DNA of 64,000 nt, taken from Thalassospira xiamenensis M-5 = DSM 17429. Its GTDB lineage: Bacteria > Pseudomonadota > Alphaproteobacteria > Rhodospirillales > Thalassospiraceae. The translations under genes were made by a program, and so were the position numbers. Under the pieces are notes generated by a model. That model saw only the letters and a program-made list of their open reading frames with translations. It had not been told where the DNA came from and ran no database searches. The DNA lies in assembly GCF_000300235.2 (NCBI RefSeq), contig NZ_CP004388.1, positions 4,472,001-4,536,000 of the forward strand, read 5' to 3'. Positions 45,127-53,256 of this stretch are shown in pieces. Numbering within the stretch: the first letter of the stretch is position 1; every line of letters starts with the position of its first letter.

Positions 45127-45857
45127 GCGTCTCCGCGACGGTGGATCAGGATCATCGAGAAATAGGGGGCGGTTGCATCCGCCGGAAGATCACCCAGCGG
45201 GATCATTTTCTGGGTTTCAAGTGTTGCGCGTTCGATATAGCGCGCCCGGTCGGTCAGGCCAAGTTCTTCGATCACCTTGCGGACTTTGGCGAAGTGACGG
45301 CCAAGTTTGATGATGGCGGCCGCATCGGTGTCGCCAAGTTGCGCGCGCAGGCGTTCTTCGGACAAGGGTCCCGGAATGACCTGCAACACATCGTTTCTGG
45401 CGGCAAGCGGTGCGCCAAGCTGGGCGGCGCAGGCCATCATCGAACTGACACCCGGCACGGTTTGAACCGGGTGGCCGGCCTCGGCCAGGCGACCAAACAG
45501 ATACATGAAGCTGCCGTAAAAGAACGGATCGCCTTCGCACAGGACGGCAACGTTTTTTCCGGCTTTCAGATATTCGCCGATTTCAAGGGCGGCGGCATCA
45601 TAGATCGGGTCGGCGGGTTGGCCCATGGTGATGCGAATGGCAATTTCGATCCGGCCATCAGGGACATGCTGGGCCACGATCTGGCGGGCCAGACTGGCAC
45701 CGTCTTCGAGGGCCGGATAGGCAATCACATCCGCCTTTTGCAGGATGTTATAGGCTTTGAGCGTGATCAGGTCGGGTTCGCCCGGACCGATGCCAAGGCC
45801 ATAGGCCGTACCCGCCACGGGTAATGCGCTGGCGGGTGTTGTGGCCGCGTCGCTCAT
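45117..45857 (-). CDS. cobI: Precorrin-2 C20-methyltransferase
   Basis: This enzyme adds the C20 methyl group with SAM (CobI, or CbiL when cobalt is already inserted). Its 246 residues have GLGIGPGEPDLITLKAYNIL, CEGDPFFYGSFMYLF and GVSSMMACAAQLG. It overlaps the cobL stop at its start (ATGA) and the next gene at its end, so translation is coupled through the operon. Confidence 0.95.
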   Translation of the reverse strand: MSDAATTPASALPVAGTAYGLGIGPGEPDLITLKAYNILQKADVIAYPALEDGASLARQIVAQHVPDGRIEIAIRITMGQPADPIYDAAALEIGEYLKAGKNVAVLCEGDPFFYGSFMYLFGRLAEAGHPVQTVPGVSSMMACAAQLGAPLAARNDVLQVIPGPLSEERLRAQLGDTDAAAIIKLGRHFAKVRKVIEELGLTDRARYIERATLETQKMIPLGDLPADATAPYFSMILIHRRGDAWR

Positions 45858-47107
45858 GCTTTTACTCCGACATAGTGGGTGACGGGGGCAAGGTTGCTCC
45901 AGCCCCTGAAGCTGCCGCGTGGAACCAGCCGGGAAACCGACAGGCGCGACAGGGTGCCACCGTTTTTATTGTAAAATCGTAATAATTGTTCTTCGCCTTC
46001 CAGCGTGACCGTATTGGCCACCAGCCGCCCATGCATCGGCAGGATATCCCAGCACCGATCCATCAGACCGGATGTCGTGATGCCGCCGCCGACGAAAATC
46101 GCATCGGGTGTCGGAAGTTGATCGGCGAAGGCAATCACATCCTCGATCCCCTTTTGGCGGATCATCAGATCGGGTGTACCAAGGCGGATGGCATTTTTTG
46201 CGATCAGGTCGCAGCGTTTTGCATCGCGCTCTATGGCGATGGCCTGCCCCCCGGCGCGCATCCATTCGATTGAAACCGAACCGCATCCCGCCCCCAGATC
46301 CCAAAGCATGGCATCGCGCCATGGGGCAAGGGATGACAAGGTTTGGGCACGGATTTCGGATTTGGTGATCATCCCGTCATGGATGAAGGCATCATCGGGA
46401 AGACCGGCCCCATTGCCCAGAACGCGGCTTTTGGGACCGGCCACCAGATCAATCATGATCAGGTTCAGTGGATCAACCGGTTTGACATCGGGCATTGAGG
46501 TTGCCGTGGACTGCCATGTTTGGGCGGTCTGGGTGGTAATGCGTTCTTCTGTACCGCCCAGCCGTTCGCAAATCGTCATATGGCTTTGATCGTAGCCGGC
46601 TTCGCACAGCATGACGGCAACCAGTGCCGGGGTACTGCCATCGGCACTAAGCGCGATCAGTCTACCGCGCGATCGCAGGTGCGATCGCAGGATTTCCGGT
46701 TCGCGCCCATGCAGCGTGATCACATCGCATTCGGCAAGCGCCCAACCCATGCGGGCGGCTGCCAGACTGATGCTGGACGGGTGTGGGATCACGGTAATTG
46801 ATCTGGATCCGAAATAATTGACCAGTGTATTGCCGACACCAAAGAACATTGGGTCGCCACTGGCGAGAATAACCGGGTTCTGATCAAGGCAATCCTCGAT
46901 CAGGGGCATATTGGCCTCGAACGGGGTGATCCAGCTGTTCTGGGTGGCAATATTTGATCCGGGCAGCATGGCGATGTGGCGTTTGCCGCCAAAAATCACG
47001 CTGGCGGTTTCCAGAATCTGACGGGCAATCGTGCTTAGTCCGTCATAACCGTCTTCGCCAATGCCGATCACGGTGATTTTGCCGTTCAAGGGCGATTGTT
47101 CGTTCAT
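45854..47107 (-). CDS. cobL: Precorrin-6Y C5,15-methyltransferase (decarboxylating)
   Basis: The 417-residue protein is the CbiE-CbiT fusion typical of CobL. The N-terminal CbiE part has ITVIGIGEDGYDGLSTIARQ and ILASGDPMFFGVGNTLV. The C-terminal CbiT part (from about 235) has LWDLGAGCGSVSIEWMRAGG, binding a second SAM, and DAIFVGGGIT. It methylates C5 and C15 and removes the C12 acetate carboxyl. It overlaps cobH by 4 bases. Confidence 0.95.
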   Translation of the reverse strand: MNEQSPLNGKITVIGIGEDGYDGLSTIARQILETASVIFGGKRHIAMLPGSNIATQNSWITPFEANMPLIEDCLDQNPVILASGDPMFFGVGNTLVNYFGSRSITVIPHPSSISLAAARMGWALAECDVITLHGREPEILRSHLRSRGRLIALSADGSTPALVAVMLCEAGYDQSHMTICERLGGTEERITTQTAQTWQSTATSMPDVKPVDPLNLIMIDLVAGPKSRVLGNGAGLPDDAFIHDGMITKSEIRAQTLSSLAPWRDAMLWDLGAGCGSVSIEWMRAGGQAIAIERDAKRCDLIAKNAIRLGTPDLMIRQKGIEDVIAFADQLPTPDAIFVGGGITTSGLMDRCWDILPMHGRLVANTVTLEGEEQLLRFYNKNGGTLSRLSVSRLVPRGSFRGWSNLAPVTHYVGVKA

Positions 47108-47796
47108 TTGCCATTCCCCTTGTCAGGGTCGGTGGGTTTTGTGGCCGTGCCATCCGGTGTCTGCCCCGGCGATGCGAGGCGCGCCAATGCGTTAAGCGTT
47201 GCCGCGGTGACCGCACTGCCGCCAAACCGGCCGCGCAATGTGACGAACGGGATGTCACCGGCATGGGCAATCAGGGCTTCTTTGCTTTCCTCCGCACCGA
47301 CAAAGCCCACCGGCATGCCGATGATCAATGCCGGTTTCGCCAGACGGTTCGAAATCAGGGCCTCAAGCAGATGAAAAAGCGCCGTTGGCGCGTTGCCGAT
47401 GGCAATTATTGCACCATCGATATGATCTGCCCAATCTTCGATGGCGGCAGCCGACCGTGTGGTAGCAAGCTTGGCTGCGCGTTCGGCGTTGCCATCTGTA
47501 TTCAGGGTGCAAATGACCGGGTTCTGTTGGGGCAGAAGGCGGTAAATGATCCCGTGACGGACCATTTCCGCATCACACAGGATCGGTTTGCCATTTTGCA
47601 GGGACCTGATTGCTGCGGTCACCACGTCGCCGCCAAAAGCAATCAGATCTCCCTTTTCAACCATGCCACAGGCATGAATGATCCGTACGGCAACCGACCG
47701 CAATTCTTCGGGAAAGCGGGCGAGATCGGCTTCGGCTTCGATGGTTGTAAAGCTTTGCCGATAGATTTCCTGCGGGTCCCGCAGATAGTCGAACAT
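47104..47796 (-). CDS. cobH: Precorrin-8X methylmutase
   Basis: CobH (CbiC) moves the C11 methyl to C12 to give hydrogenobyrinate. The 230-residue protein has VRIIHACGMVEKGDLIAFGG with the catalytic His, CDAEMVRHGI, and GMPVGFVGAEESKEALIAH. ATG 47796 is preferred to 47820 because AAAGG lies about 8 bases upstream. It follows cbiX by 35 bases and overlaps cobL. Confidence 0.95.
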   Translation of the reverse strand: MFDYLRDPQEIYRQSFTTIEAEADLARFPEELRSVAVRIIHACGMVEKGDLIAFGGDVVTAAIRSLQNGKPILCDAEMVRHGIIYRLLPQQNPVICTLNTDGNAERAAKLATTRSAAAIEDWADHIDGAIIAIGNAPTALFHLLEALISNRLAKPALIIGMPVGFVGAEESKEALIAHAGDIPFVTLRGRFGGSAVTAATLNALARLASPGQTPDGTATKPTDPDKGNGK

Positions 47797-47831
47797 CGCC
47801 ACACCTTTCGCAGGGAACAAAGGGCGACCGG

Positions 47832-48857
47832 TCAGGAACCGGTCGCTTTATTGGTTTCGTGGCTGTGATCGTGGCTGTGCCCGTGATCATGGCTGTGGTC
47901 ATGAGAATGATCATGAGAATGCCCATGATGATGGTGCCCGTGATCATGGCCATGACTGTGGCCGTGACTATGCCCGTCGGTGCCAATCCCCATCACATGA
48001 TGATGATGGCCGACCTGCGGGGTTGCAACGTCGCCTTCATATCCAATGATCTGTTCGCGATATTTGCACAGCTGGCAGTTCATATTGTTGTCGCCGGTGT
48101 CAATTTCGGCCAGGCGTTCGGCAAAGCTTTCCAGCACCAGCGGATGATCGCGCAGATATTCCGCCTTAATGAATTCAACATCTTGGAATTCGGCCGCGAT
48201 TTCGTCGGTATGGGCGTAAATCCGGTCGATCAAAATGCCTGCAAACAGGAAATACGGGAATACCACCACACGCTTGTAGCCAAGCTTCATGGCTTCGCGC
48301 AGACCGGCATTGACGCGCGGATGCGCAACCCCGGAATAGCTGATTTCGGTACGCCCGAAACCAAGCCCTTCCTGTAACATGCGTGCGACCTTATAGACGT
48401 TTGAATTGGCATCCGGGTCATTGGTGCCACGCCCGACGACCATCAAAAGCGTATCCTTGCGCGAGATGCTGTCATCAGCGGTTGCAAGGGCTTCTTCGAT
48501 GCGATCAGCACTGGCACGCAGAAGTTTCGGGTCAATCGCCAGATCACGTCCGAATTTAACGTCGATATCCGGGTTTTCATGGGCGAAATTGTTCACTTCG
48601 CTTGGCAGGTCATTTTTGACGTGACCGGCGGCAAACAGCATGCCCGGCAGGGCGTAAATCTTTTTGTGGCCCATGGCTTTGAGTTTTTCAAAGCCATCGC
48701 GCAGGATCGGGTGCGCAAATTCGAGAAAGCCGCTTTCGACATCATAATCGGCCAGATGGGTCTGCTTCATTGTTTCAACCATGGCGTTGAACTGTGAAAC
48801 AGCGCGCTCATCACGCGAACCGTGTCCGCATATCATTACGGCGCCTTTGGGGGACAT
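47832..48857 (-). CDS. cbiX: Sirohydrochlorin cobaltochelatase CbiX, long form with His-rich tail
   Basis: CbiX inserts Co(II) into sirohydrochlorin, the early step of the anaerobic pathway. From ATG 48857 (AAAGGAG upstream) the protein has 341 residues. The chelatase halves carry MICGHGSRDERA and ALPGMLFAAGHVKNDLP with the metal-handling histidines, and FPYFLFAGILIDRI in the second half. A C-terminal extension has MNCQLC (Met259-x-Cys261-x2-Cys264), the MxCxxC cluster motif of Bacillus megaterium CbiX, and about 60 residues of His repeats (HSHDHSHDHSHDHG). The His tail probably stores or buffers cobalt. It leads the corrin operon. Confidence 0.92.
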   Translation of the reverse strand: MSPKGAVMICGHGSRDERAVSQFNAMVETMKQTHLADYDVESGFLEFAHPILRDGFEKLKAMGHKKIYALPGMLFAAGHVKNDLPSEVNNFAHENPDIDVKFGRDLAIDPKLLRASADRIEEALATADDSISRKDTLLMVVGRGTNDPDANSNVYKVARMLQEGLGFGRTEISYSGVAHPRVNAGLREAMKLGYKRVVVFPYFLFAGILIDRIYAHTDEIAAEFQDVEFIKAEYLRDHPLVLESFAERLAEIDTGDNNMNCQLCKYREQIIGYEGDVATPQVGHHHHVMGIGTDGHSHGHSHGHDHGHHHHGHSHDHSHDHSHDHGHSHDHSHETNKATGS

Positions 48858-49275
48858 AAAAGGCTGCTCCTTTGTCTCTCTCGTGTTTTGGTGCGCGACG
48901 GTCACAAACCGCCACGGTACCCGATGCCACCCCCGTTTTCACCGATTGGCCTGCGGAATGCAAGCCACAGCTGATTGGATAATCGTCGTAAGGGCGGGTC
49001 GGATAGAAAATACAAACTGTTGTGGTTTGTTTTACGGGCGATTGCAGATGTTGTGGTCACAAATCTTGCTACCCGAAATGATGGAATGGGTAAGTAACAG
49101 GTTTGAGGCCTCCTGATCTGGATGCTGAAGTGTTGTATGAGGAAAAAAATAAAAGTATGAATTTCTTTTATCAAAGCCCGTACCGATTGGCAAATCGTGC
49201 TGTTTGTTCGGTAATTTTCCCATGTAATCCCGGATGATGATTGACGGGCATGTGCCTGCGACGCACATTGCCGCA
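48858..49275. other. Divergent intergenic region between cbiX and cobD
   Basis: This 418-base region must hold the promoters of the corrin operon (minus) and cobD (plus). The part near 49130-49175 is AT-rich. I see no intrinsic terminator and no convincing cobalamin riboswitch on either strand: a GGTGAAAA stretch near 48930 on the minus strand lacks the CCCGCnACTGT box. Confidence 0.5.
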
Positions 49276-50292
49276 ATGGAAACCATGATTCTTGAATTTC
49301 TGATTCCGCAGCCCGGTTTCATGGGCCCGCTTTTCACCGTGCTGGTTCTGGCACTGGTGCTTGATGCGGTTTGTGGGGATTTCCCGTGGCTGTTCGGGCG
49401 GGTGCCGCATCCGGTGGTCTGGATCGGCAATCTGATTGACTGGTTTGAAAAGCGCCTGAACAAACCGCGATATGGTAACAGTAATCGCTTTTTACGCGGA
49501 AGCCTCACCAGTCTGGCGGTGATTGCCTGTGCGGCGTCGTTTGGCGGCATGATCCAGCTGATATCGTCATTTGGCGATGTTTTCCGGTTTGCCGATATTC
49601 TGCTGCTTGCCATCCTGATTGCGCAAAAGGGGCTTTATCAGCATGTCAAAGACGTCTCGGTCGCGTTAAAGCGCGATGGCCTTGCAGGCGGAAGGGCAGC
49701 GGTTTCGATGATTGTCGGACGCGATCCGCAATCACTTGATGATGCCGGGGTCAGCCGGGCGGCGATTGAAAGCTGTGCGGAAAACTTTTCGGACGGCGTG
49801 GTCGCGCCGCTGTTCTGGTACGTGCTGGTCGGGCCGATTGGGCTTTGTGCCTATAAGGCGATCAATACGCTTGATTCGATGATCGGTCATCGCAGTGACC
49901 GTTATCTTTATTTCGGCAAGTTCGCGGCACGTCTTGATGATGTTGCGAACTTTGTCCCTGCACGGATTGCCGGTGGGGTGATCTGCCTTGCCGCTGTGAT
50001 GGGCCGCAAAACTTCCGGCGCGCATGCCTGGAAAATCATGCTGCGCGATGCGTCAAAACACAAATCGCCCAATGCCGGGTGGCAGGAAGCTGCCTTTGCC
50101 GGGGCACTTGACCTGTCGCTTGCCGGACCGCGTCAATACGGGGCGGAGCTGGTTGAAGACCCCTATATCGGGGATGGCAGGCGGGATGCCGATGCCAGCG
50201 ATATTGACCGTGCGCTTAAACTTTACACGACAGCATGCATTCTTAATGCCGCGTGGCCGGTGGTGTTGAAGATGATGTGGGTTTCGCTATGA
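49276..50292 (+). CDS. cobD: Adenosylcobinamide-phosphate synthase (CobD/CbiB)
   Basis: This membrane enzyme attaches the aminopropanol arm to adenosylcobyrate. It has about 338 residues with several hydrophobic segments and the family motifs LDAVCGDFPWLFGRVPHPVV, ESCAENFSDGVVAPLFWY and KAINTLDSMIGHRSDRYLYF. The frame is open from 49234, and METMILEF at 49276 is the preferred but weakly supported start. It is divergent from cbiX and overlaps the next gene by 4 bases. Confidence 0.93.
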   Translation: METMILEFLIPQPGFMGPLFTVLVLALVLDAVCGDFPWLFGRVPHPVVWIGNLIDWFEKRLNKPRYGNSNRFLRGSLTSLAVIACAASFGGMIQLISSFGDVFRFADILLLAILIAQKGLYQHVKDVSVALKRDGLAGGRAAVSMIVGRDPQSLDDAGVSRAAIESCAENFSDGVVAPLFWYVLVGPIGLCAYKAINTLDSMIGHRSDRYLYFGKFAARLDDVANFVPARIAGGVICLAAVMGRKTSGAHAWKIMLRDASKHKSPNAGWQEAAFAGALDLSLAGPRQYGAELVEDPYIGDGRRDADASDIDRALKLYTTACILNAAWPVVLKMMWVSL

Positions 50293-50894
50293 GCTCAGGG
50301 AATGCCGTTGATCAGGTTGAGCAGGGGCAGCTGTTTCTTGATCTGGTGTTACGTAACCGTTTCAATCGGACAATCCTTGATCGGTTTGGTGATTTGGGAA
50401 TTGATGACTGGTGGTTAACGGCTGGGTGTCTGGCGCAATCAATATGGAATATTTCAGCAAACCGTCCTGCTGAAGACCGGATTGATGACTATGATCTATT
50501 CTATTTTGACCCTGACATCCGTTGGAATGCTGAAGATAAGGTGATTGCACGAGTTGCTGATTTGTTCTCAGATCTGCCCATTCGGATCGAAATTCGCAAT
50601 CAAGCAAGGGTGCCGATTTGGTACCGGAAGAAATTCGACATTGAATATGGTGATGTATCAGCTGCGTGCGACGGGATTGATCGATTTGCTTATCGAACAA
50701 CTGCAATCGGGCTGCGCAAACTGCATGACGAGTATCGTATATACGCGCCATTTGGGCTTGAAGCGGTTTTGGAAGGCACAATCATTCCGAACCCCGTCCT
50801 GCCGATCCGGGATGTGTATGCGGCCAAAGTCATGCGATGGCGGAAAAAGTGGCCCTGCCTTAAAGTGATGCCATGGCCCGATAACCCGGAATAA
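50289..50894 (+). CDS. Nucleotidyltransferase-like protein (NTP_transf_6/DUF925 type)
   Basis: The 201-residue protein resembles the nucleotidyltransferase family with a DDYDLFYFD motif near residue 64 that would be the metal-binding Asp pair, and IRIEIRNQARVPIWY later. Its function is unknown. ATG 50289 overlaps the cobD stop. Its base composition looks lower in GC than its neighbours, and there is no link to cobalamin synthesis, so it may have been inserted after cobD. It faces hldE convergently with only 6 bases between the stops. Confidence 0.65.
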   Translation: MSSGNAVDQVEQGQLFLDLVLRNRFNRTILDRFGDLGIDDWWLTAGCLAQSIWNISANRPAEDRIDDYDLFYFDPDIRWNAEDKVIARVADLFSDLPIRIEIRNQARVPIWYRKKFDIEYGDVSAACDGIDRFAYRTTAIGLRKLHDEYRIYAPFGLEAVLEGTIIPNPVLPIRDVYAAKVMRWRKKWPCLKVMPWPDNPE

Positions 50895-50900
50895 TCTGGA

Positions 50901-52373
50901 TTATTTCTTGCCCTGATTGATCCGCGCAATGGTGGAGGTCGTCGAAAAACCGTCGGCGAGATTGGCCAGAACGACCTTGCCGCCATAGCCCTGAACGATA
51001 TTTGCGCCGACAACCTTGTCGATGGTGTAATCGGCACCCTTGACCAGAATATCGGGTTTGAGGGCCTCGATCACCGTGATCGGGGTGTCTTCGCCGAAAA
51101 TCACCACACCGCTGACGGTTTCAAGAGACCCCAGGACAGCCGCACGGGCAGCCTCGGATTGCACGGGGCGTGCTTCGCCCTTAAGGCGTTTGACCGATGC
51201 ATCGGAATTAAGCCCGACAATCAGCCGGTCACAGTTGGATCGCGCCTGTTGCAGCAGGCTGAGATGGCCCGGATGCAGCAGATCGAAACAGCCATTGGTG
51301 AAGCCGACCTTATAACCCTTGCGGCGCCAGCGTTCGACACGGTCCACCATGCGGTCAAGCGGCATCAGTTTGGCTTCGCCGATCATCAGGTCGTGATGAT
51401 GCAGAACAGAAATCAGTTCGTCCGGATAAACAACAGCGGTGCCGATCTTGCCAACCACGATGCCCGCGGCAACATTGGCAATACGCGCAGCGTCTGAAAG
51501 TGATGCGCCCCCGGCAATCGCCGATGCAAGGCAGGCAACGACCGTGTCACCGGCCCCCGATACATCAAATACTTCGCGTGCTTCGGTCGGAAGGTGGGTT
51601 GCCTCACCTTTGCTGGTGACAAGCGTCATGCCATCCTGGCTTCGGGTCAGAAGGACGTTTTCAATACCGCATTCGGTGATGATTTTGGTGGCTGCGGCAA
51701 TTGCATCCTCGTCACTTTGAATGTCGATGCCGGTTGCGGCCTGGGCTTCGGCTCGGTTCGGGGTGACGACCGTCGCACCGCGATAGATGCTGTAATCTGT
51801 ACCCTTGGGATCGACAATAACCGGTTTTCCGGCCTTGCGCGCGGCAGCAATGGTTGCGGCGACAACGTCACCATGCAAAACGCCCTTACCATAATCGGAA
51901 AGGATAATGGCACTGACATCGGGCGCTAGTTGTGCAGCCAAGGCAGACAGGTTGCTGATGGTTGGGGCGGCAAGCGTTGCGGTGGTTTCGTTATCAGATC
52001 GTAACAATTGTTGTCCGCCCGCGATATAGCGGGTTTTGATCGTTGTCGGGCGGTTGCGTTCAATCTGGATATAGGGCTCGACACCCTTGTCATTGGCGAC
52101 ATATTCCATCACCTCCCGGCCTGGAAGATCATCACCGACAAGGGAAAGAAAACGAACCGATGCGCCAAGGGCCGTCGCATTGCGGGCAACGTTGCCCGCA
52201 CCACCCAGCATTGCACTTTCGCGTTCGACCCGGATGATCGGGATCGGTGCCTCGGGCGAAATACGGGTGACCGAGCCATAGACAAACCGGTCAAGCATCA
52301 CATCGCCGATGCAAAGTACCTTGGCATTGGGCAGTTGTTCAACCAGTTGGGCCAGATGGCTGAGATCGGTCAT
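50901..52373 (-). CDS. hldE: Bifunctional heptose 7-phosphate kinase / heptose 1-phosphate adenylyltransferase
   Basis: HldE catalyses two steps of ADP-heptose synthesis for LPS core. The 490-residue protein has an N-terminal PfkB kinase (GDVMLDRFVYGSVTRISPEA, then VSGAGDTVVACLASA with the catalytic Asp) and a C-terminal cytidylyltransferase-like domain with GFTNGCFDLLHPGHLSLLQQ. It follows gmhA by 42 bases on the same strand. Confidence 0.97.
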   Translation of the reverse strand: MTDLSHLAQLVEQLPNAKVLCIGDVMLDRFVYGSVTRISPEAPIPIIRVERESAMLGGAGNVARNATALGASVRFLSLVGDDLPGREVMEYVANDKGVEPYIQIERNRPTTIKTRYIAGGQQLLRSDNETTATLAAPTISNLSALAAQLAPDVSAIILSDYGKGVLHGDVVAATIAAARKAGKPVIVDPKGTDYSIYRGATVVTPNRAEAQAATGIDIQSDEDAIAAATKIITECGIENVLLTRSQDGMTLVTSKGEATHLPTEAREVFDVSGAGDTVVACLASAIAGGASLSDAARIANVAAGIVVGKIGTAVVYPDELISVLHHHDLMIGEAKLMPLDRMVDRVERWRRKGYKVGFTNGCFDLLHPGHLSLLQQARSNCDRLIVGLNSDASVKRLKGEARPVQSEAARAAVLGSLETVSGVVIFGEDTPITVIEALKPDILVKGADYTIDKVVGANIVQGYGGKVVLANLADGFSTTSTIARINQGKK

Positions 52374-52415
52374 GTGCGTATCGTCTTCTGTTCGTTAAAT
52401 CGAAAGTGGCTCGGA

Positions 52416-53000
52416 TCAGGCCTTGGTCAGGCCAAGGGTATGTTCGAGTGCGCCAACAAGCATTTGCCCGAGCTGTATATGCATTTCCTGAATACGGGCG
52501 GTGGTGTTGCTTGGCACGATCATCAACGGATCACACAGATCAACCATGGCGCCACCGGTTTTACCGGTCCAGCCAGTGGAAATCAGCCCCATCTTGCGCG
52601 CCTTTTCAAGGCCGAGATTGACGTTTTTGCTGTTGCCCGATGTCGAAATACCAATTGCGACATCTCCTGGCCGACCCAGTGCCTCGATCTGGCGGGAAAA
52701 CAGATAATCAAATCCGAAATCATTGCCGATTGCGGTCAGTGCCGAGCTATCGGTTGTCAGGGCAATGGCCGGCAATGCACGCCGGTCATTGATGTAACGA
52801 ACCGTGAATTCGGTTGCGATATGCTGCGCGTCGGCTGCTGATCCACCATTGCCAAAGAACAGGAGTTTGTTGCCTTCGTTCAGCGCATTGGTGCAGATCG
52901 ATACCAGTTTTGCAAAGGGCGCACGCGTTGCTTCGCGGGTTTTGTCGACCAGATCAAGATGCTCGTCAAATTCGGCATCGAAGAAGGCATTGATATCCAT
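52416..53000 (-). CDS. gmhA: Sedoheptulose 7-phosphate isomerase
   Basis: GmhA converts sedoheptulose 7-phosphate to heptose 7-phosphate, the first step of heptose synthesis. The 194-residue SIS-domain protein has KLLFFGNGGSAADAQHIATE and GISTSGNSKNV as sugar-phosphate loops, and the late metal-binding His (EMHIQLGQMLVGALEH). It forms an operon with hldE. Confidence 0.96.
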   Translation of the reverse strand: MDINAFFDAEFDEHLDLVDKTREATRAPFAKLVSICTNALNEGNKLLFFGNGGSAADAQHIATEFTVRYINDRRALPAIALTTDSSALTAIGNDFGFDYLFSRQIEALGRPGDVAIGISTSGNSKNVNLGLEKARKMGLISTGWTGKTGGAMVDLCDPLMIVPSNTTARIQEMHIQLGQMLVGALEHTLGLTKA

Positions 53001-53256
53001 GTTTTGATCTCTGGAATGTTCGAGGCTGATGAAATCGGCCTGAAACTAGCAGCTTGGATGATCCATTGCCATGACTTATCGTTTTTAAAAGTGGTGTTTT
53101 CGGCAAATATCGGAACATCAGGAAATGACTGATTTTCGGGTTTGGTTTCAATTTGTCACAATGATAAATACATAAGCTGTTAACGGCCCGCGAACTATTG
53201 TATTTCAATCGGGACTTTCGCCGCGCGTTGCACATTGGAAAATCTGGTCATCCTGT

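Noticed and set aside
47850-47990. Apparent tandem repeats in DNA
   Set aside because: They encode the His-rich tail of CbiX, in frame, not a CRISPR or satellite.
48900-48980. Possible second cobalamin riboswitch before cbiX (minus strand)
   Set aside because: A GGTGAAAA stretch resembles part of the core, but the CCCGCnACTGT box and the pairing partners are missing.
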